Shown here in pieces: positions 24,401 through 36,551 of a DNA stretch of 64,000 nucleotides; within the stretch, counting starts at the first letter, position 1, and every line of letters starts with the position of its first letter. The notes under the pieces were generated by a model, which had not been told where the DNA came from, made no database searches, and saw only the letters and a program-made list of their open reading frames with translations. Origin of the DNA: Paragonimus westermani (Eukaryota; Platyhelminthes; Trematoda; Plagiorchiida; Troglotrematidae); contig QNGE01000898.1 in the NCBI GenBank assembly GCA_008508345.1, forward strand, positions 62,001 to 126,000. Reading direction: 5' to 3'. Made by a program: the position numbers and the translations under genes.

Positions 24401-26959
24401 GTTAGGTTTTTGTGTAAATGAACCACTGAATGTCAGAATTGGAGATGATCGTGTGGTGTCTTAGATGTTAAAACTTGATAAAAGCCGACAGATGAGCATT
24501 AGATGAGCATTGCTTGTAACCAAATATGGGCAAGTGTTCGCATATGATTATACAGTTGTTCCTAAGATGAGGTTAATGATGCGGCGAGAAATATGGATAT
24601 CTCATATAGGCGTGACCGGAGTTTTAGACCCGATGCTGACAAAGAAATACACTACTCACGAGGTCCAATAAAAGCTAAACTCGAGTCTAGCGCTTTTCTT
24701 CGAAAGGGGTTCAACAGAACGACTGCAAAGATGCGACAATCAATTGTCAAGGCCGTTCAGCCTATACAAATCAAAATCCATATTAGCAAGACTGCTGACG
24801 GTTCACATGATAGGGTAGAAGATTCCAGACAGACTCCTTATGCCACTCAAACAATAAATCAATGGTGTCTCTGGCGGGTAGTTTGGGGTTCGGGCCACAG
24901 TTGGATCACAAAAGTGCAGACTGACGTCAATGATGTAAACTTCGATCATGGCGGTCTCAGATTTTATTCTGATCTGATAAGGAATTACCGAAAACGGTTA
25001 TTTTTCACTGTTGTCCTGTATGAATCAGCTAGTAGTATGGCAAAAAAGATTATCCCTTACTACTCACCGGCGAAGATAGGTGTTCACTGTAATTCTGTCA
25101 TTAAAAAGAACTGACACGAATCAGTTTGGTTGTTCTAACCTTTAATAACGAAATGTTACCACCCATTCGTAAAGTAAACAGTTTATCAGAATTGACGAAA
25201 AATACTTTTATTTAAAAAGTGAAGTAACATTTTGTTCTACTTTGCGTGTTGCAGATTTTGTATTCGTTCAGCTTGTGCCATAATCTCAAAACGTCTATTC
25301 ATTTTTCAAAACTGCTCCTAATCACCACCGAGTAATCTGGCCTATAAGCTGATTTTTGAAGGTTTATCAAAGCTTACTTCAATAACACTTCATATTGTTG
25401 CACATACTACCCCTCTACAATGTTCATATGAAACGAATTTATACTTTTCATTTGCGAAAAGCGGATTCAGTACGCCTTGTCGATTTCAACCAAATTCGGA
25501 AGCCTATTATCAATTTCTATCTAATATTGTTCCGTTCTTCAAAGGATTTCCGATACGTCTGAATAACTTGATGGTGTTTCAAATCATTAGCACGAAAGTA
25601 CGGTGGAAGTTGACAATTTCGAGTGGTACAAAGGTCATGTAACACCTGAATAAAGTGTTCAGCTTCAAAGAAATAAGGGCCAACTTTTTAAATCCACCTA
25701 TCAGCTCTACTGCAATGTTACTTCGGAAACATGGTTATTTAGATAAGTCACGTTTATCGCAGAGCAGAAATTCGAAAATCATTGAGTTGTTTAAATGAAT
25801 AAATTTTGTGAACACAAATGTCGTTATAAAATATGGTTGCATAACTCCTGATTTGGATTAAGTGATACTTTCTTAAATAGTATTTCAAGGTTTTCGAACT
25901 TTGCTGTAGAAATTTAACCGGATCTATTTCTATTTACTTAATTCGGAAAGATTAGAATATTTACCGAGTAGATCTGGAAGAGAACCAGAGATATAAGAGT
26001 TAATTGACTTCAGATGTAAAGACAGACTTGGACTTCAGTGAAGCTTTTTTGTACCAGGCTGAACACATTCATAGGCTAGGCGTACAGGTGTACTTTTTGC
26101 AAGTATAGATGTAATGTGGGTGGACAAAATGGCTTCTTAAGCCTTCCAGAAAGCAGGCGTTTTACAATGCCCTCACGTAACTGAACAGATTATCCACTCA
26201 ATAACAGCCTCGTACAGCTAGAAAAAACTACACTGACACATTTTACATATTGACTAGTACGGGTTCCAAAGAGATCTGACTCTGCTTGTCCATAAAGGGA
26301 TAGTTGACCACTAAATGCCAAACAGTATTCTGGTGGATGGCCTAATTGAGCAACAATTCGTCTCAACGAAAAAAACGCTATCTTGCTTTACAAACTTTGA
26401 TGAGTTCCACTTGTGTCATCAAGGAGTCGCTGACACATCCACGGACAAATGTATCTTGATTGACGGTTGTATCCAAGATACAAGTCTAACCGACTTAGAC
26501 GACATGACTCCCTGCTGAATACGATATATAAATCTTTTGTCCAACAGAAGTTTGACATCTCTTTGTTGAAAACAAAACCAGTAATCCGGAGTAGCCTTAC
26601 CAAATCAGTAAATGTGCTACATTACTCAGTAGTACTGTCACAGGCGTTTGCTGGATTAACATGGAAGATACGGTTTGGATGAGCCTGATAAAGCTGAATA
26701 CATGTGGAGTTGTGTTGCGTGATTAAAAACACACAAAATTTACACTAGTTTCAATGACACAGATGAGGGAAGTATATTAAATTTTGAGAACAGAATAAAG
26801 AAAACGCCAAAGTAAAACGACGTGACAACTAGCCGAAGAAAATGTGTCCAACCCCAGTCTACCCATCACAGCACATTTCAGCAAATGACGAATACCAGTC
26901 AGTAACAAGCACTTACAGAAGACTGAGAGTATCACTATTCTATTAGAATGCTTTCGACG
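21470..26959. other. Stretch without a supportable gene, includes the longest clean ORF
   Basis: The longest uninterrupted ORF of the window that is not over N or microsatellite lies here (24593-25114, plus, 173 codons). It begins MDISYRRDRS and is basic in its first half, ending in VIKKN. No domain, signal peptide or membrane segment is apparent, and flanking splice or promoter signals are absent. At this base composition one ORF of this size is about expected by chance, so I do not call it a gene. The rest holds frames of 60-76 codons only. Confidence 0.45.
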
Positions 26960-27115
26960 GTTTCCTTGATGTGTATCCAGCCCGCATTTGAAATTGTGAA
27001 CCAATGACATTGCCAGTGCAGATTCTGGTATGGTGTTCCAGATCGTGTACAGGCGAAGACTGGATGAGTGTCGTTTGCAAGTCAACTGTGATCTGTTAGT
27101 ACTAACCTAGTAAGT
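26960..27115 (-). mobile_element. CR1/Jockey-like non-LTR element, extreme C terminus, degraded
   Basis: The minus strand reads STNRSQLTCKRHSSSLRLYT, then IWNTIPESALAMSLVHNFK and CGLDTH. This fits the conserved end of CR1-type LINE ORF2 after the RT: TR....L....FS.RV...WN.LP..VV...S...FK..LD. The upstream minus sequence (27116-27230) carries stops but keeps some fitting residues (ERRLLFHL). The reading frame stays open to 26777, beyond the usual end of such proteins. Only the terminus is recognisable, as expected for a 5'-truncated copy. Confidence 0.5.
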
Positions 27116-30100
27116 TAACTCCGGGATGGTGAATTTGGTTCACGAGAGACTTTATAAGTGAAACAAAAGTCTCCTTTCAACTATTTGCGATGAACCTGAA
27201 CCTGACCAGTAATTATTTTGACTCGAACTGTTCAGGACCTCAACAATGATTTGCTGTGGTTCATAGGAATAGTGCACCAAAAAGAATAAAGATAAGAACG
27301 GCAAACATCACGGATGTGGAAACACTACTGACTACAGCACGTTGTCATACTGAGAAGTGATTTTAAGCAGCGCCTAAGGTGATATCGAGACCCCCAGTCT
27401 AGCTGGCGACGCCTACTAACTTAACCTAACAGAACAGTCAAGGCCTCCTTGTTCATCCTTACATCATCCCATGATCACCAAATATTTCCACCCAACTGCT
27501 AGCAGTCCCAACAAATAATGCCCGGTGCATGAATAAGCTTAGCCGGTATGCAGACTGCTTGACCTAATCATTACAAACTGTGAAATTCAATTATTTGGTT
27601 AATTGAGTGGGTATCCAGAGAGTTGTCAACTCTTCAGGCAACGCCTCTAGATTCGGCAATGAATTAGATGTGGGGATTGTTGGTAAGAGAATTGCATGCC
27701 GCTCTGGGTTTGTTTGGTAAGTCAGCAAATTCGTGAACGAATTCTAAAGGTGCAGGTGAAAATAAGTCAGCCCACAACGAACACTTACTAACCTGCACGT
27801 TAATTAGGTTAGCTAGAACAATTGTGCAATATTTACACTTACAACTGAATAAAATAATTGATAGGATTTTTTCAAATGTCAAGATAGACATATTGTACAT
27901 AGAAATAGGGAAAATCGATACACATTGGGACTATTTGGTCACCCAAGGTTGCTTGATTGATTCAGATCCAGACTGTCACGAAAACAGTTCACTTGACTCG
28001 AAGGGCCTGGCACGCATTCTCAATCGATCAGAGTTGACTGATCCGCTATCAGAGGTTAGCTACCGTACATTTCCTTCGTAGTACATTGAAGTATCTATCG
28101 TACGGGATATTTTGCCCGGGCGTGCAATTCCTGATCTCGTCACCTTCTACCAATATCTTTTATTCTATCACACGCCATCTTAATCATGGTACGCTGTTCT
28201 CGTGTAGATTTTCAGGGAGTTGCTTCGTGACGATTCTTTCACTTCCAAGACTTTTGGGACAACAGCTTGACTATTATATTCCAGCCGTTGAAGGGTAATA
28301 ATTTTTGTTAGAGAAAATTACGTAGAATATTCATCAATGTGATCCTGGTTCATTGATTTAGAACTTCACATTTACTACCAAAAAACAGGAAATTTTTAAG
28401 ATTCCTCAGCCGACTCGACATACTGATTTGTCTCCTAGTTAAATTCACAGACTTTGACGTTTGTCTAGTTAGTGGACTACAGAATCTCGGCAGTTAACTG
28501 ATTTAGAAGATCGCAAGATGTTTCTATTATGATTAAAAGCTGAGATTGACAAGAATGGGAAACAAGAGACAGTCAATGTGAAATGTCGAACGATCGAGCT
28601 AACTAAACTTTTGCGAGAGCCATTAAAGGCCTGACAGCTGTTTCGGGTATCGTTTGAAAAATGGTGACATTTTTTGCCGATAGTTTCAGATTGCATAGGG
28701 AAAGAATGATTCTTGTGAAATTACCGTCTAGACAAGTACGAATTAGTAGTGTCGTAGAAAAATGAAGGAGGTGATCATGAAACGGCGTTAGAGAGCTGTG
28801 CGGAAGGGATAATGTAGGATAGTAGATAGATGATATTGAATCTTTGTGAATCATTTTCTTTATTTCCGTCCTTTTAGTGCCTTTAGCTCACTAAAAGTTG
28901 GCGTTAGAATGGTTCTGGAAGTGGACTTACCTGCTTTTGCTTACGATGGTTTGGAAGGAGTGAACTGTAGATAGCAGGATGCTTCCGGTGGAAAATCTTA
29001 GGATTGTCAAGAACCACGAGAGTCCGGAGTTTAAAATGCGTCAATGAAAACCATGGGCTAACTGGGTAAGAGAAAATGAAGTCATCTACAGCCTGTTAAG
29101 TATAAAGGAAACGCCAAACAGCATGCAGACGAAAGAGCTAACTAGAAGTAACCATAAAGGATCATGCCGAGATTCATTCTGCCGTAACAAGTTTGATAGC
29201 CAAACAGTCATTAGCACTGGATTCGTTCCCTAAAAAGGTCCATGGATCCTGTACTGGGAATTATCGGCTCAGGCACACCTGCTGGACCGCCCAAAAAACT
29301 CTTTCTCGTCCTAGTTACTAGACGGTGAACCAGATTTTGCCTTCTAAGTGGACGCCAAACCACCGGAGCTGACACACTGATCTGTCATTGCTAGTTTACG
29401 ATACACTGACCTATTTGGAGTATCGTCTAAATGTCTTGCCAACCTAACCTTCGAAAAGTGGAACGTGTTGCTCTCTTCCTCTTATGAGGTGGACCGAAAT
29501 GAAGGATACTTTATAGCTCATCGTATGGATGCATACCAACAAATTTTTCGTCAAAATATTGGTGGTATACACGAAGACTCTGAATTGTAGTTTGAAGCTT
29601 GGATTCGAGTTTACCAGTGAATACCTATATCAGCAGCGAACCTTTAATAACCGTTGGTAGCTCGCCCGTTTGTTAGTACAGCTGGCCGTTGAATGCGAAC
29701 TGAACATTCCAGAGGTACACTTTAAGGAAAACTTTATGATTCTACTGACTTTTAAAAAAATTGTCTAAATACGTATTTTTCACATAGTTACCTCACTAGT
29801 TTTCGCTCAAAATGCACGCGTACATAAAACGCTTTTAGTTGCTTGCATTCACTGATGAAGGTTAGTTAAGTATAACAGTATGTGTATGGGATGAATCGAG
29901 GCAAACTAATGTAAGTAGGTTTATGTGAACGTGTTAAAGATACACTTGCGATCGACAAATAGACGAACAAACTTCTGCCGTTCTGCTCACACAGAGTGAA
30001 CATAATGTAAGTGTGTTACTCACTTAGTACGAACTAGACATGTAGGTAAGTGATTGACGGTTTCGTGTGTGTTTTCTAGTGATTTTGTTCAGGTACGGAT

Positions 30101-31992
30101 AGTTCTCCTGTCAGTCAACGGTTACGCTAACCTACACAATTCTCACATCGTTTGATTAAATAGCACAGCCAACTGGAAACTTAACTGGCCATAATCTTTT
30201 GTGGGTTTGCCTATAATGGATCAGTGTTTCCGTTGTCATACACAGGAATATGCTCAAAATGTGGTACTTTTCTCCAGGCTATTAGTAATATGATCGTGCA
30301 ACTCAAATGATCGCTTCCCACTAAACAAAACAACGGGTTATGCTGGTCTGAGCCTACATCAACTGGTAACGTTGGAAGTCTTACGCCGGCATTACATCGC
30401 TCATTCGAAAAACTTTTTCAGGAACACCTTTTCATTAGGTTTCTTACTCGAAAACTTAGCAGATTACTTTGTCAACCATATTCCAGTCACCCACTTAATT
30501 GATTTCTGTTCGTCAGTCATCCAGCGAAACTGGCGGAATCATACAAAGTCAGGCGACAAAATGGAGATTATACGAGGGTTGGGTAAGCAATGAGTATCAA
30601 TAGCGGAGTACATGAGTAAGATCAGTTAGGTTGTTTTTTTACGGATGATCTGTGTGAGTTGATCGTTGTCATTCCTCGTATTGACCAACAGTGTAACTAG
30701 CCAAAGACCTAAACAAGGCAATTCCGTTCGACATTGCAATTTGATATGTAATATATTTCCACATTTTTAGGTCGCACAGTCCGTATCACCTTAGAAACGC
30801 TTGCGTGTACCAGATGATTCGAAATGTTGATAATCAGATTCTTTTTCACTGTCTTCAACGTGGCAGTGTAAAATTAGTCGGTGTTGCTTGAAGTATGCTG
30901 ACGAACAAAGCTGTATCTGGTTTTTCGGTATTTTTTTTATTCATAAAGCACACCTGTTATCTTTGTTTTCCAATCAGCAGAAAACAGCAAAGATATTTCC
31001 CGCAAAATGGGTTTCCTCCTAAAATTTAAGATAACACGCACTCTTTCCTAATCAAATGTTAGAATGTTCATCAATCCCTTGGGTTCATTCGTCAGAAAAT
31101 CGCTGCCTGAAAATGACTGTTGACATTGAAACACAAATCGCATTTTCCGGTGTGTTCGAAATGGACGCTTGAATGGGATAGTGGCTTGTTTACAGTTACC
31201 TATTTGTGTTAGTGTGACACGAGTCCGCTACAAAAACACTTACCTCAAGTGGGGATAACATAGACCAACTTTCATTCCCAGTGGCTAAGTTGATTCGGAT
31301 AAGATTAGGTAATGGCTTGTCTTTGCTTATGAATGTTGGGACCTGAAATTCGGTATAGTCAAATGCTTTGCGTAAACATTTGACTGCACAACGGTCTCCA
31401 CCACCCGTTCGATCAGACGCGTGTGTCCAGTTGGTCAGTAAAGCATTTGATTAAACGCGTTAGTTGGTTCCGATTGGAATAGATCAATTTGTTTTACGTA
31501 AATGGCAAGGGAATATTGATGCGAACATCTACTGAATTGCTGTCCAGATTCACTGATATCAACAAAATGCAGAGATAACTACTAAATACTTTTTTTCAAA
31601 GATGAAATAAATAAACATCAAATATTAGACTTCTGGTTGCAAAAATTGATCAAACGTCCTTCTCCACTGGCTACGAAGTTAGCGATTGACGGAGAAAAAT
31701 ACGAAAGCCTTCACCACTACAAAACATGTCATGCCTGGTAAACGCTGAGAGTTATACAAACTCACCCCATCGCCTCCTGAGATGTCCGATCACGTCATTG
31801 GACATGTCCACCTACATACATTACGTGGAAAATTAACTCCGAACAGTAACAACTAATTGGTGACTCTCCGGATATCAGTAGAAAGCAGTCCCACGTTTAG
31901 AAAATTGAAAAGAGAGCATTTGAATGTTCTATGATATGAAACGCTTATAGTGTATTACTGATGAGCAGTCGAGGGTTTGGTTCATTTTCAAT
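27116..31992. other. Stretch without a supportable gene
   Basis: Frames of 60-85 codons only. The segment 30294-30582 (plus) is open in one frame (HYIAHSKNFFRNTF ... MEIIRGLG) and ends at a reasonable donor (GTTGG followed by GTAAGC), making a weak exon candidate, but no good in-frame acceptor was found. The ORF 27824-28081 (plus, 85 codons) is not recognised. Confidence 0.4.
31955..31976 (+). repeat. 22-bp motif flanking SINE copy A, repeated beside copy B
   Basis: TTACTGATGAGCAGTCGAGGG here matches TTACTGATGAGTAGTC-AGGG at about 61866-61885. Here it lies left of SINE copy A; at the other locus it lies right of copy B. Confidence 0.6.
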
Positions 31993-32361
31993 TTGAACAT
32001 TAGTCACATTCGATTGCGGACTTCGCAATCAGATAGACTCTCCAGCCAGCCTATTTCGAAAACAAGCGCTACACTCGAGTTTCGCTCTCATTAGAGCCCA
32101 TCAGTAGTGCATATACTTGCCATGACCGTCAATACAACTCCGGCTACGCTTTCATGAGGCAACCGTGTTGACCACTCCGCCATTGACCTCACATTAGGCA
32201 CGACCGAATTATCAAATCTGAACGCTCAACCACTTTCACTTATGAACAATGATCAGGTTGCTCGATCGTTTCCAGAAGAGACACAGTAACTGTCCTGTTA
32301 ACTCCAATCGATAACCGTGCGATTGGTACTTTCGAGACAGGTCGAAATCACTGACTTCATT
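31993..32361 (-). repeat. Hammerhead-bearing SINE, copy A (Sm-alpha-like)
   Basis: A 369-bp dispersed repeat, the same length as copy B at 61473-61841, with 35 substitutions and no gaps by my count (about 90.5% identity), mostly transitions. Read on the minus strand it has a polymerase III A box (TGGCGGAGTGG, 32172-32182, matching TRGCNNAGYGG) and a decayed B-box position about 40 bases on (GTTGTATTG). A hammerhead-ribozyme fold lies at 32066-32110, followed by about 70 bases of tail. This tRNA-like head plus hammerhead plan is that known from the schistosome Sm-alpha SINE-like family; the link is by architecture, not by remembered sequence. No target-site duplication was assigned. Confidence 0.75.
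32066..32110 (-). ncRNA. Hammerhead ribozyme, copy A (two core changes)
   Basis: Minus strand, 5' to 3': stem I strand GCACTA; box CTGATGG; stem II GCTCT, loop AATG, AGAGC (5 perfect pairs); box GAAAC; mini stem III (AC/GT closed by TCGA); base G at the cleavage position; stem I return strand TAGCGC. TAG pairs with CTA, then one A-C mismatch, then two more pairs. This is the type I hammerhead layout with a very short stem III, as in SINE- and PLE-associated hammerheads. Core position 9 is G instead of A, and the cleavage nucleotide is G where the ribozyme needs A, C or U. Cleavage is therefore probably lost in this copy. Confidence 0.7.
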
Positions 32362-34347
32362 GCAGTGTATTGCATACTTTCAGTATTTACCCTGTAACCT
32401 AACTAACTGTGCAAATAACAGAAGCCCATGGCAGAAAACTGCGTACCTTCAAGAATAGCCATAACACTTATCGGAATGTATGCCGAAGTTTTGTTTCCAT
32501 AAAATTGTTCCTCCTTGTCCGAAAATCACAATTTGAACAGGATATTCGTAATTAATCTTCCGCATTCAATTGTGTTGAAAGATTCTATTTTTTAAACGTC
32601 ATTCACTTTGACGGCGTACTAGTTTTTTCAAAGTCCTTTAAAGGAAATGTGGGCAAGTAATTTGGGGTTATCTGGATTGGAAGTGGTGGAATTTAATGTG
32701 TTCGTAGCATGTAGTGGCCTGAACCGCTTAGAAGCCCGGATCACCTAATCCAGTGAACGACGCAGAAGCCGGTGATCTATTCTGGCTTTGCCACACAGAA
32801 TATTTCAACACACTTGACCCTGGCACGTCTCCAATAGTTCACGACTCAAACTGTGCAATTTTCCACCTTCTACGTTACAAGCGATTGCCAACTTAACGGA
32901 TTCTAATTCCAAAGCCTGATCAAGGCCTTCAAATGAACTTCAAAAGTGGTCACTGATTGATTTACACTAACAAACCGGTAAGGAAAATGAGAATAGACTG
33001 CTCCGTTTGTTTTGAATAGGTAAACAGTCGACAATTTCACTGTAAATGTATGCTAACACTAATACTCTGCTGATGGAATCACAAGTAGGAGTTACAGTCG
33101 GCATTCAAACTGCTGTATTCATAGGCGTGCACTTTTCCACGTTCATCACGTCACACCTGCGTGCCAGAGTGTGCGATAAAGCAATCATCTGAGGAACACG
33201 TGGAAATCGAAGACTAAATACATGTGATCGTAGCTTAATTACGTTGGGCAACTAAAGGTGTACAACCTTTTAGTGAACAAATTGAATTGGAAAGCAATGT
33301 ATGGAAGCTAATTCAAAGATTATCGAAATTCTGTAGATTTTACTGAATACGATGAGGTAAAAGTAGCCGTCCGTTGTAGAACAGATGATTAACAACCGTC
33401 TTCTGAAAAGCAGCTGAATGGTATTACAATTAGCGATTGCCTCAACACAAGCGTGACTAGTAAATGACGCTGGTGGTAGTAAAAATATACAAGCCATTTA
33501 TGGCGACTATCTCAATGACTTGGCATTCGGCTTGTTAATTCATGGGGAAAATAAGGTTTCGTGTCTTTTTAATTGTTGTTTGTTATACGAATGTCTCACG
33601 ATGTTAAACGACAAGCTGGTTTAGGCTGAACCCAGTACTTCTTATAACTTCGTCACAGATGGTTGGGGCCCTAATTCTCGCCTTACGTAATTAATATTTT
33701 AAAAACAGCTTGTTGCACCTTTAAACACAATCTAATATTGGTGACATTTTAAGGTTGAGTCCATGGATTTAATGTATTCACTGGTTGGCGCAGATAATTT
33801 CCTTTGGCACACTATTGACTGTTGATGGTCATCGTGAATGAACATAAGTATGAAAACAGTTTTGCATTCATGTTTAAAAATCTTTGTACTGAGTTAACCC
33901 TGTGACATTTCCAACTTGTCAAGAAGTAAACTAGCTTCCCAAAAACAATCTGTCAACACACTGAATTTACTTAACACACAATACGTATCACTTGTTACTT
34001 TCAAGTGAGTCTCTGTTTGGGTATGCTTTTTAATCTTATATTCACATCTAAGTATTCATCAAGCTGGTTCCCTTATTCTACACAGTCTTCTCTGTTGACT
34101 TTCTCTTTCACATCTCTCGTTTAGTCATTTTGACGTAAAAACGAACTGCATGTCGTTGCCTATGAAAGCCCAAAGACATCTTTGATGTAAGATCTCGCTA
34201 TGATTGTTCAAAACATGCACCTATTTCAGTCTCTGAATCACTGAAGTAAGCGTCTCTAACCGAACACTGGAATGAAGACTTATTCAGCACATTCGCATGC
34301 GAATGACCTTGGGATATTGTACGTCACATGACACGATGATTCAACTT
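32362..34347. other. Stretch without a supportable gene
   Basis: Nothing beyond a 75-codon minus frame (33270-33497) without recognised domain. It is AT-rich with no clear repeats. Confidence 0.45.
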
Positions 34348-35456
34348 CAGGGTGAACTGTTGACCCCAGAATCATTGACTCGTGATCCTATGGGGCACGA
34401 TATTCGTCAGGAGAGTCATGTTTGTGAATTCAACGTTTTGACAGTGGGGAGAGAAGTGAGCAAAGCCTACAGTGGTTAGCTGCCACATGCTGATTATAAG
34501 GCCATTTTGTGGAGATCAGTGAACCTCAGAGTAAAATAAATCTGGAAACACGGAAGTGCATAAGTGCGTATTTATGATTTATGTCGACAGAACGCTGTAA
34601 TCTACCTCGCCTATTTTTTATTCCATGCTGAACATGTGCTGAACGTGTGTGAACGTGTGCAATAACCCCCCCCCAATTCAGGACTGATTTATGGATATTT
34701 ATTCACAGTTCACGTTTATTCCTCCCACATTAACGTTTCAGGCATCAGCTGAAAGAAAAGACGCTGTTGAACAACTGTAAGAGGTGTAACCAACAAGCTC
34801 ATTGATACCGTTCATGAAAAAATGTTTCATATGTTAGACCTTAACGTAGTCATCTCAACAACCTTCTGTGATTTATTCTGATTAACACAGCAAACGAGCA
34901 TTCTTGTTATACGTTGGCATGGGCGCCCGTTTTAAGCTCGATATACTAAGCAACAACGTAAGCACCTTGAATGTTTAGTCTTGACCATTCCATGCGTGCC
35001 CATTGGGGTGCAAACTTAGAGAACCCATCGACGGAAGAATGACTCACGTTCCAGCGATCTTTTGGAGGGCAATAATCACTCCTCTCAGGAGTGGAGCCAT
35101 ATCCTCACAGACATTTTTGACCAGTATTGTTCAGTCGCCGAAGATGTAGTTTCCTGTGTGCGTAAATAACCACCACAACCTCCATAACAGTCTAGAAACC
35201 AGACATTTTTGAACTAATATTCTGCTTTCTCCTATAAATGTCCCTTTTAGCTGGCCATTTCCTTATCTTCTTAAACAGCCAGTTGTTTGACAGTGTTCGA
35301 TCCGCCCACTCTAGTCTCTTCCATCCATCTGTGACTGTTTGGTGGTCCAGCATTCTTGCACCCATACATCACCGTTCCGATACTCTGTCAAACCAGTTTG
35401 CTTAATAAGTTCACAATCGACCGACTATCATGTACAATGGTAAAGATCCCCACCTC
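34348..35456. repeat. 1.1-kb unit, first copy (probable false duplication)
   Basis: This 1109-bp segment is present again at 35458-36551. The first 563 bp differ from the second copy by 18 substitutions and a 15-bp extra segment (just after GCATCAGCTG, near 34750). The last 546 bp (34911-35456) are identical. The unit contains three successive 10-11 bp near-repeats (GAACATGTGCT, GAACGTGTGT, GAACGTGTGC) followed by a run of nine C. Its short open frame (RDPMGHDIRQESHVCEFNVL) is not recognised. On the minus strand a frame with GWKRLEWADRTLSNNWLF is open over about 60 codons in the identical half, also unrecognised. Confidence 0.9.
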
Positions 35457-35457
35457 N
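35457..35457. other. Single N exactly at the junction of the two unit copies
   Basis: One N separates the last base of copy 1 from the first base of copy 2. A one-base N is typical of a scaffold join with unknown or negative gap. The ORF that crosses it (35356-35589) is an artefact of the join. Confidence 0.95.
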
Positions 35458-36551
35458 CAGGGTGAACTGTTGACCCCAGATTCATTGACTCGTGATCCCA
35501 TGGGGCAAGATATTCGTCAGGAGAGTCATGTTTGTGAATTCAACGTTTTGACAGTGGGGAGAGAAGTGAGCAAAGCCTACAGTGGTTAGCTGCCACATGC
35601 TGATTGTAAGGCCATTTTCTGGAGATCAGTGAAACTTAGAGTAAAATAAATCTGGAAACACGGAAGTGCATAAGTGCGTATTTATGATTTATGTCGACAG
35701 AACGCTGTAATCTACCTCGCCTATTTTTTATTCCATGCTGAACATGTGCTGAACGTGTGTGAACGTGTGCAATAACCCCCCCCCAATTCAGGACTAATTT
35801 ATGGATATTTATTCACAGTTCACGTTTTTTCCTCCCACATTAACGTTTCAGGCATCAGCTGTTGAACAACTGTAAGAGGTGTAACCAACAAGCTCAATGA
35901 TACCGTTCATGAAAAAATGTTCCGTATGTTAGACCTTAACGTAGTCATCTCAACCACCTTCCGTGACTTATTCTGATTAACACAGAAAACGGGCATTCTT
36001 GTTACACGTTGGCATGGGCGCCCGTTTTAAGCTCGATATACTAAGCAACAACGTAAGCACCTTGAATGTTTAGTCTTGACCATTCCATGCGTGCCCATTG
36101 GGGTGCAAACTTAGAGAACCCATCGACGGAAGAATGACTCACGTTCCAGCGATCTTTTGGAGGGCAATAATCACTCCTCTCAGGAGTGGAGCCATATCCT
36201 CACAGACATTTTTGACCAGTATTGTTCAGTCGCCGAAGATGTAGTTTCCTGTGTGCGTAAATAACCACCACAACCTCCATAACAGTCTAGAAACCAGACA
36301 TTTTTGAACTAATATTCTGCTTTCTCCTATAAATGTCCCTTTTAGCTGGCCATTTCCTTATCTTCTTAAACAGCCAGTTGTTTGACAGTGTTCGATCCGC
36401 CCACTCTAGTCTCTTCCATCCATCTGTGACTGTTTGGTGGTCCAGCATTCTTGCACCCATACATCACCGTTCCGATACTCTGTCAAACCAGTTTGCTTAA
36501 TAAGTTCACAATCGACCGACTATCATGTACAATGGTAAAGATCCCCACCTC
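35458..36551. repeat. 1.1-kb unit, second copy
   Basis: This 1094-bp copy is equal in length to the first except for a 15-bp absence. The unique sequence ATAACCGATAC follows directly. See the first copy for the pattern of differences. Confidence 0.9.

Noticed and set aside
24593..25114. 173-codon ORF on the plus strand
   Set aside because: No domain, splice or promoter context. With roughly one stop per 19 codons, about one ORF of this size is expected by chance in 64 kb over six frames.
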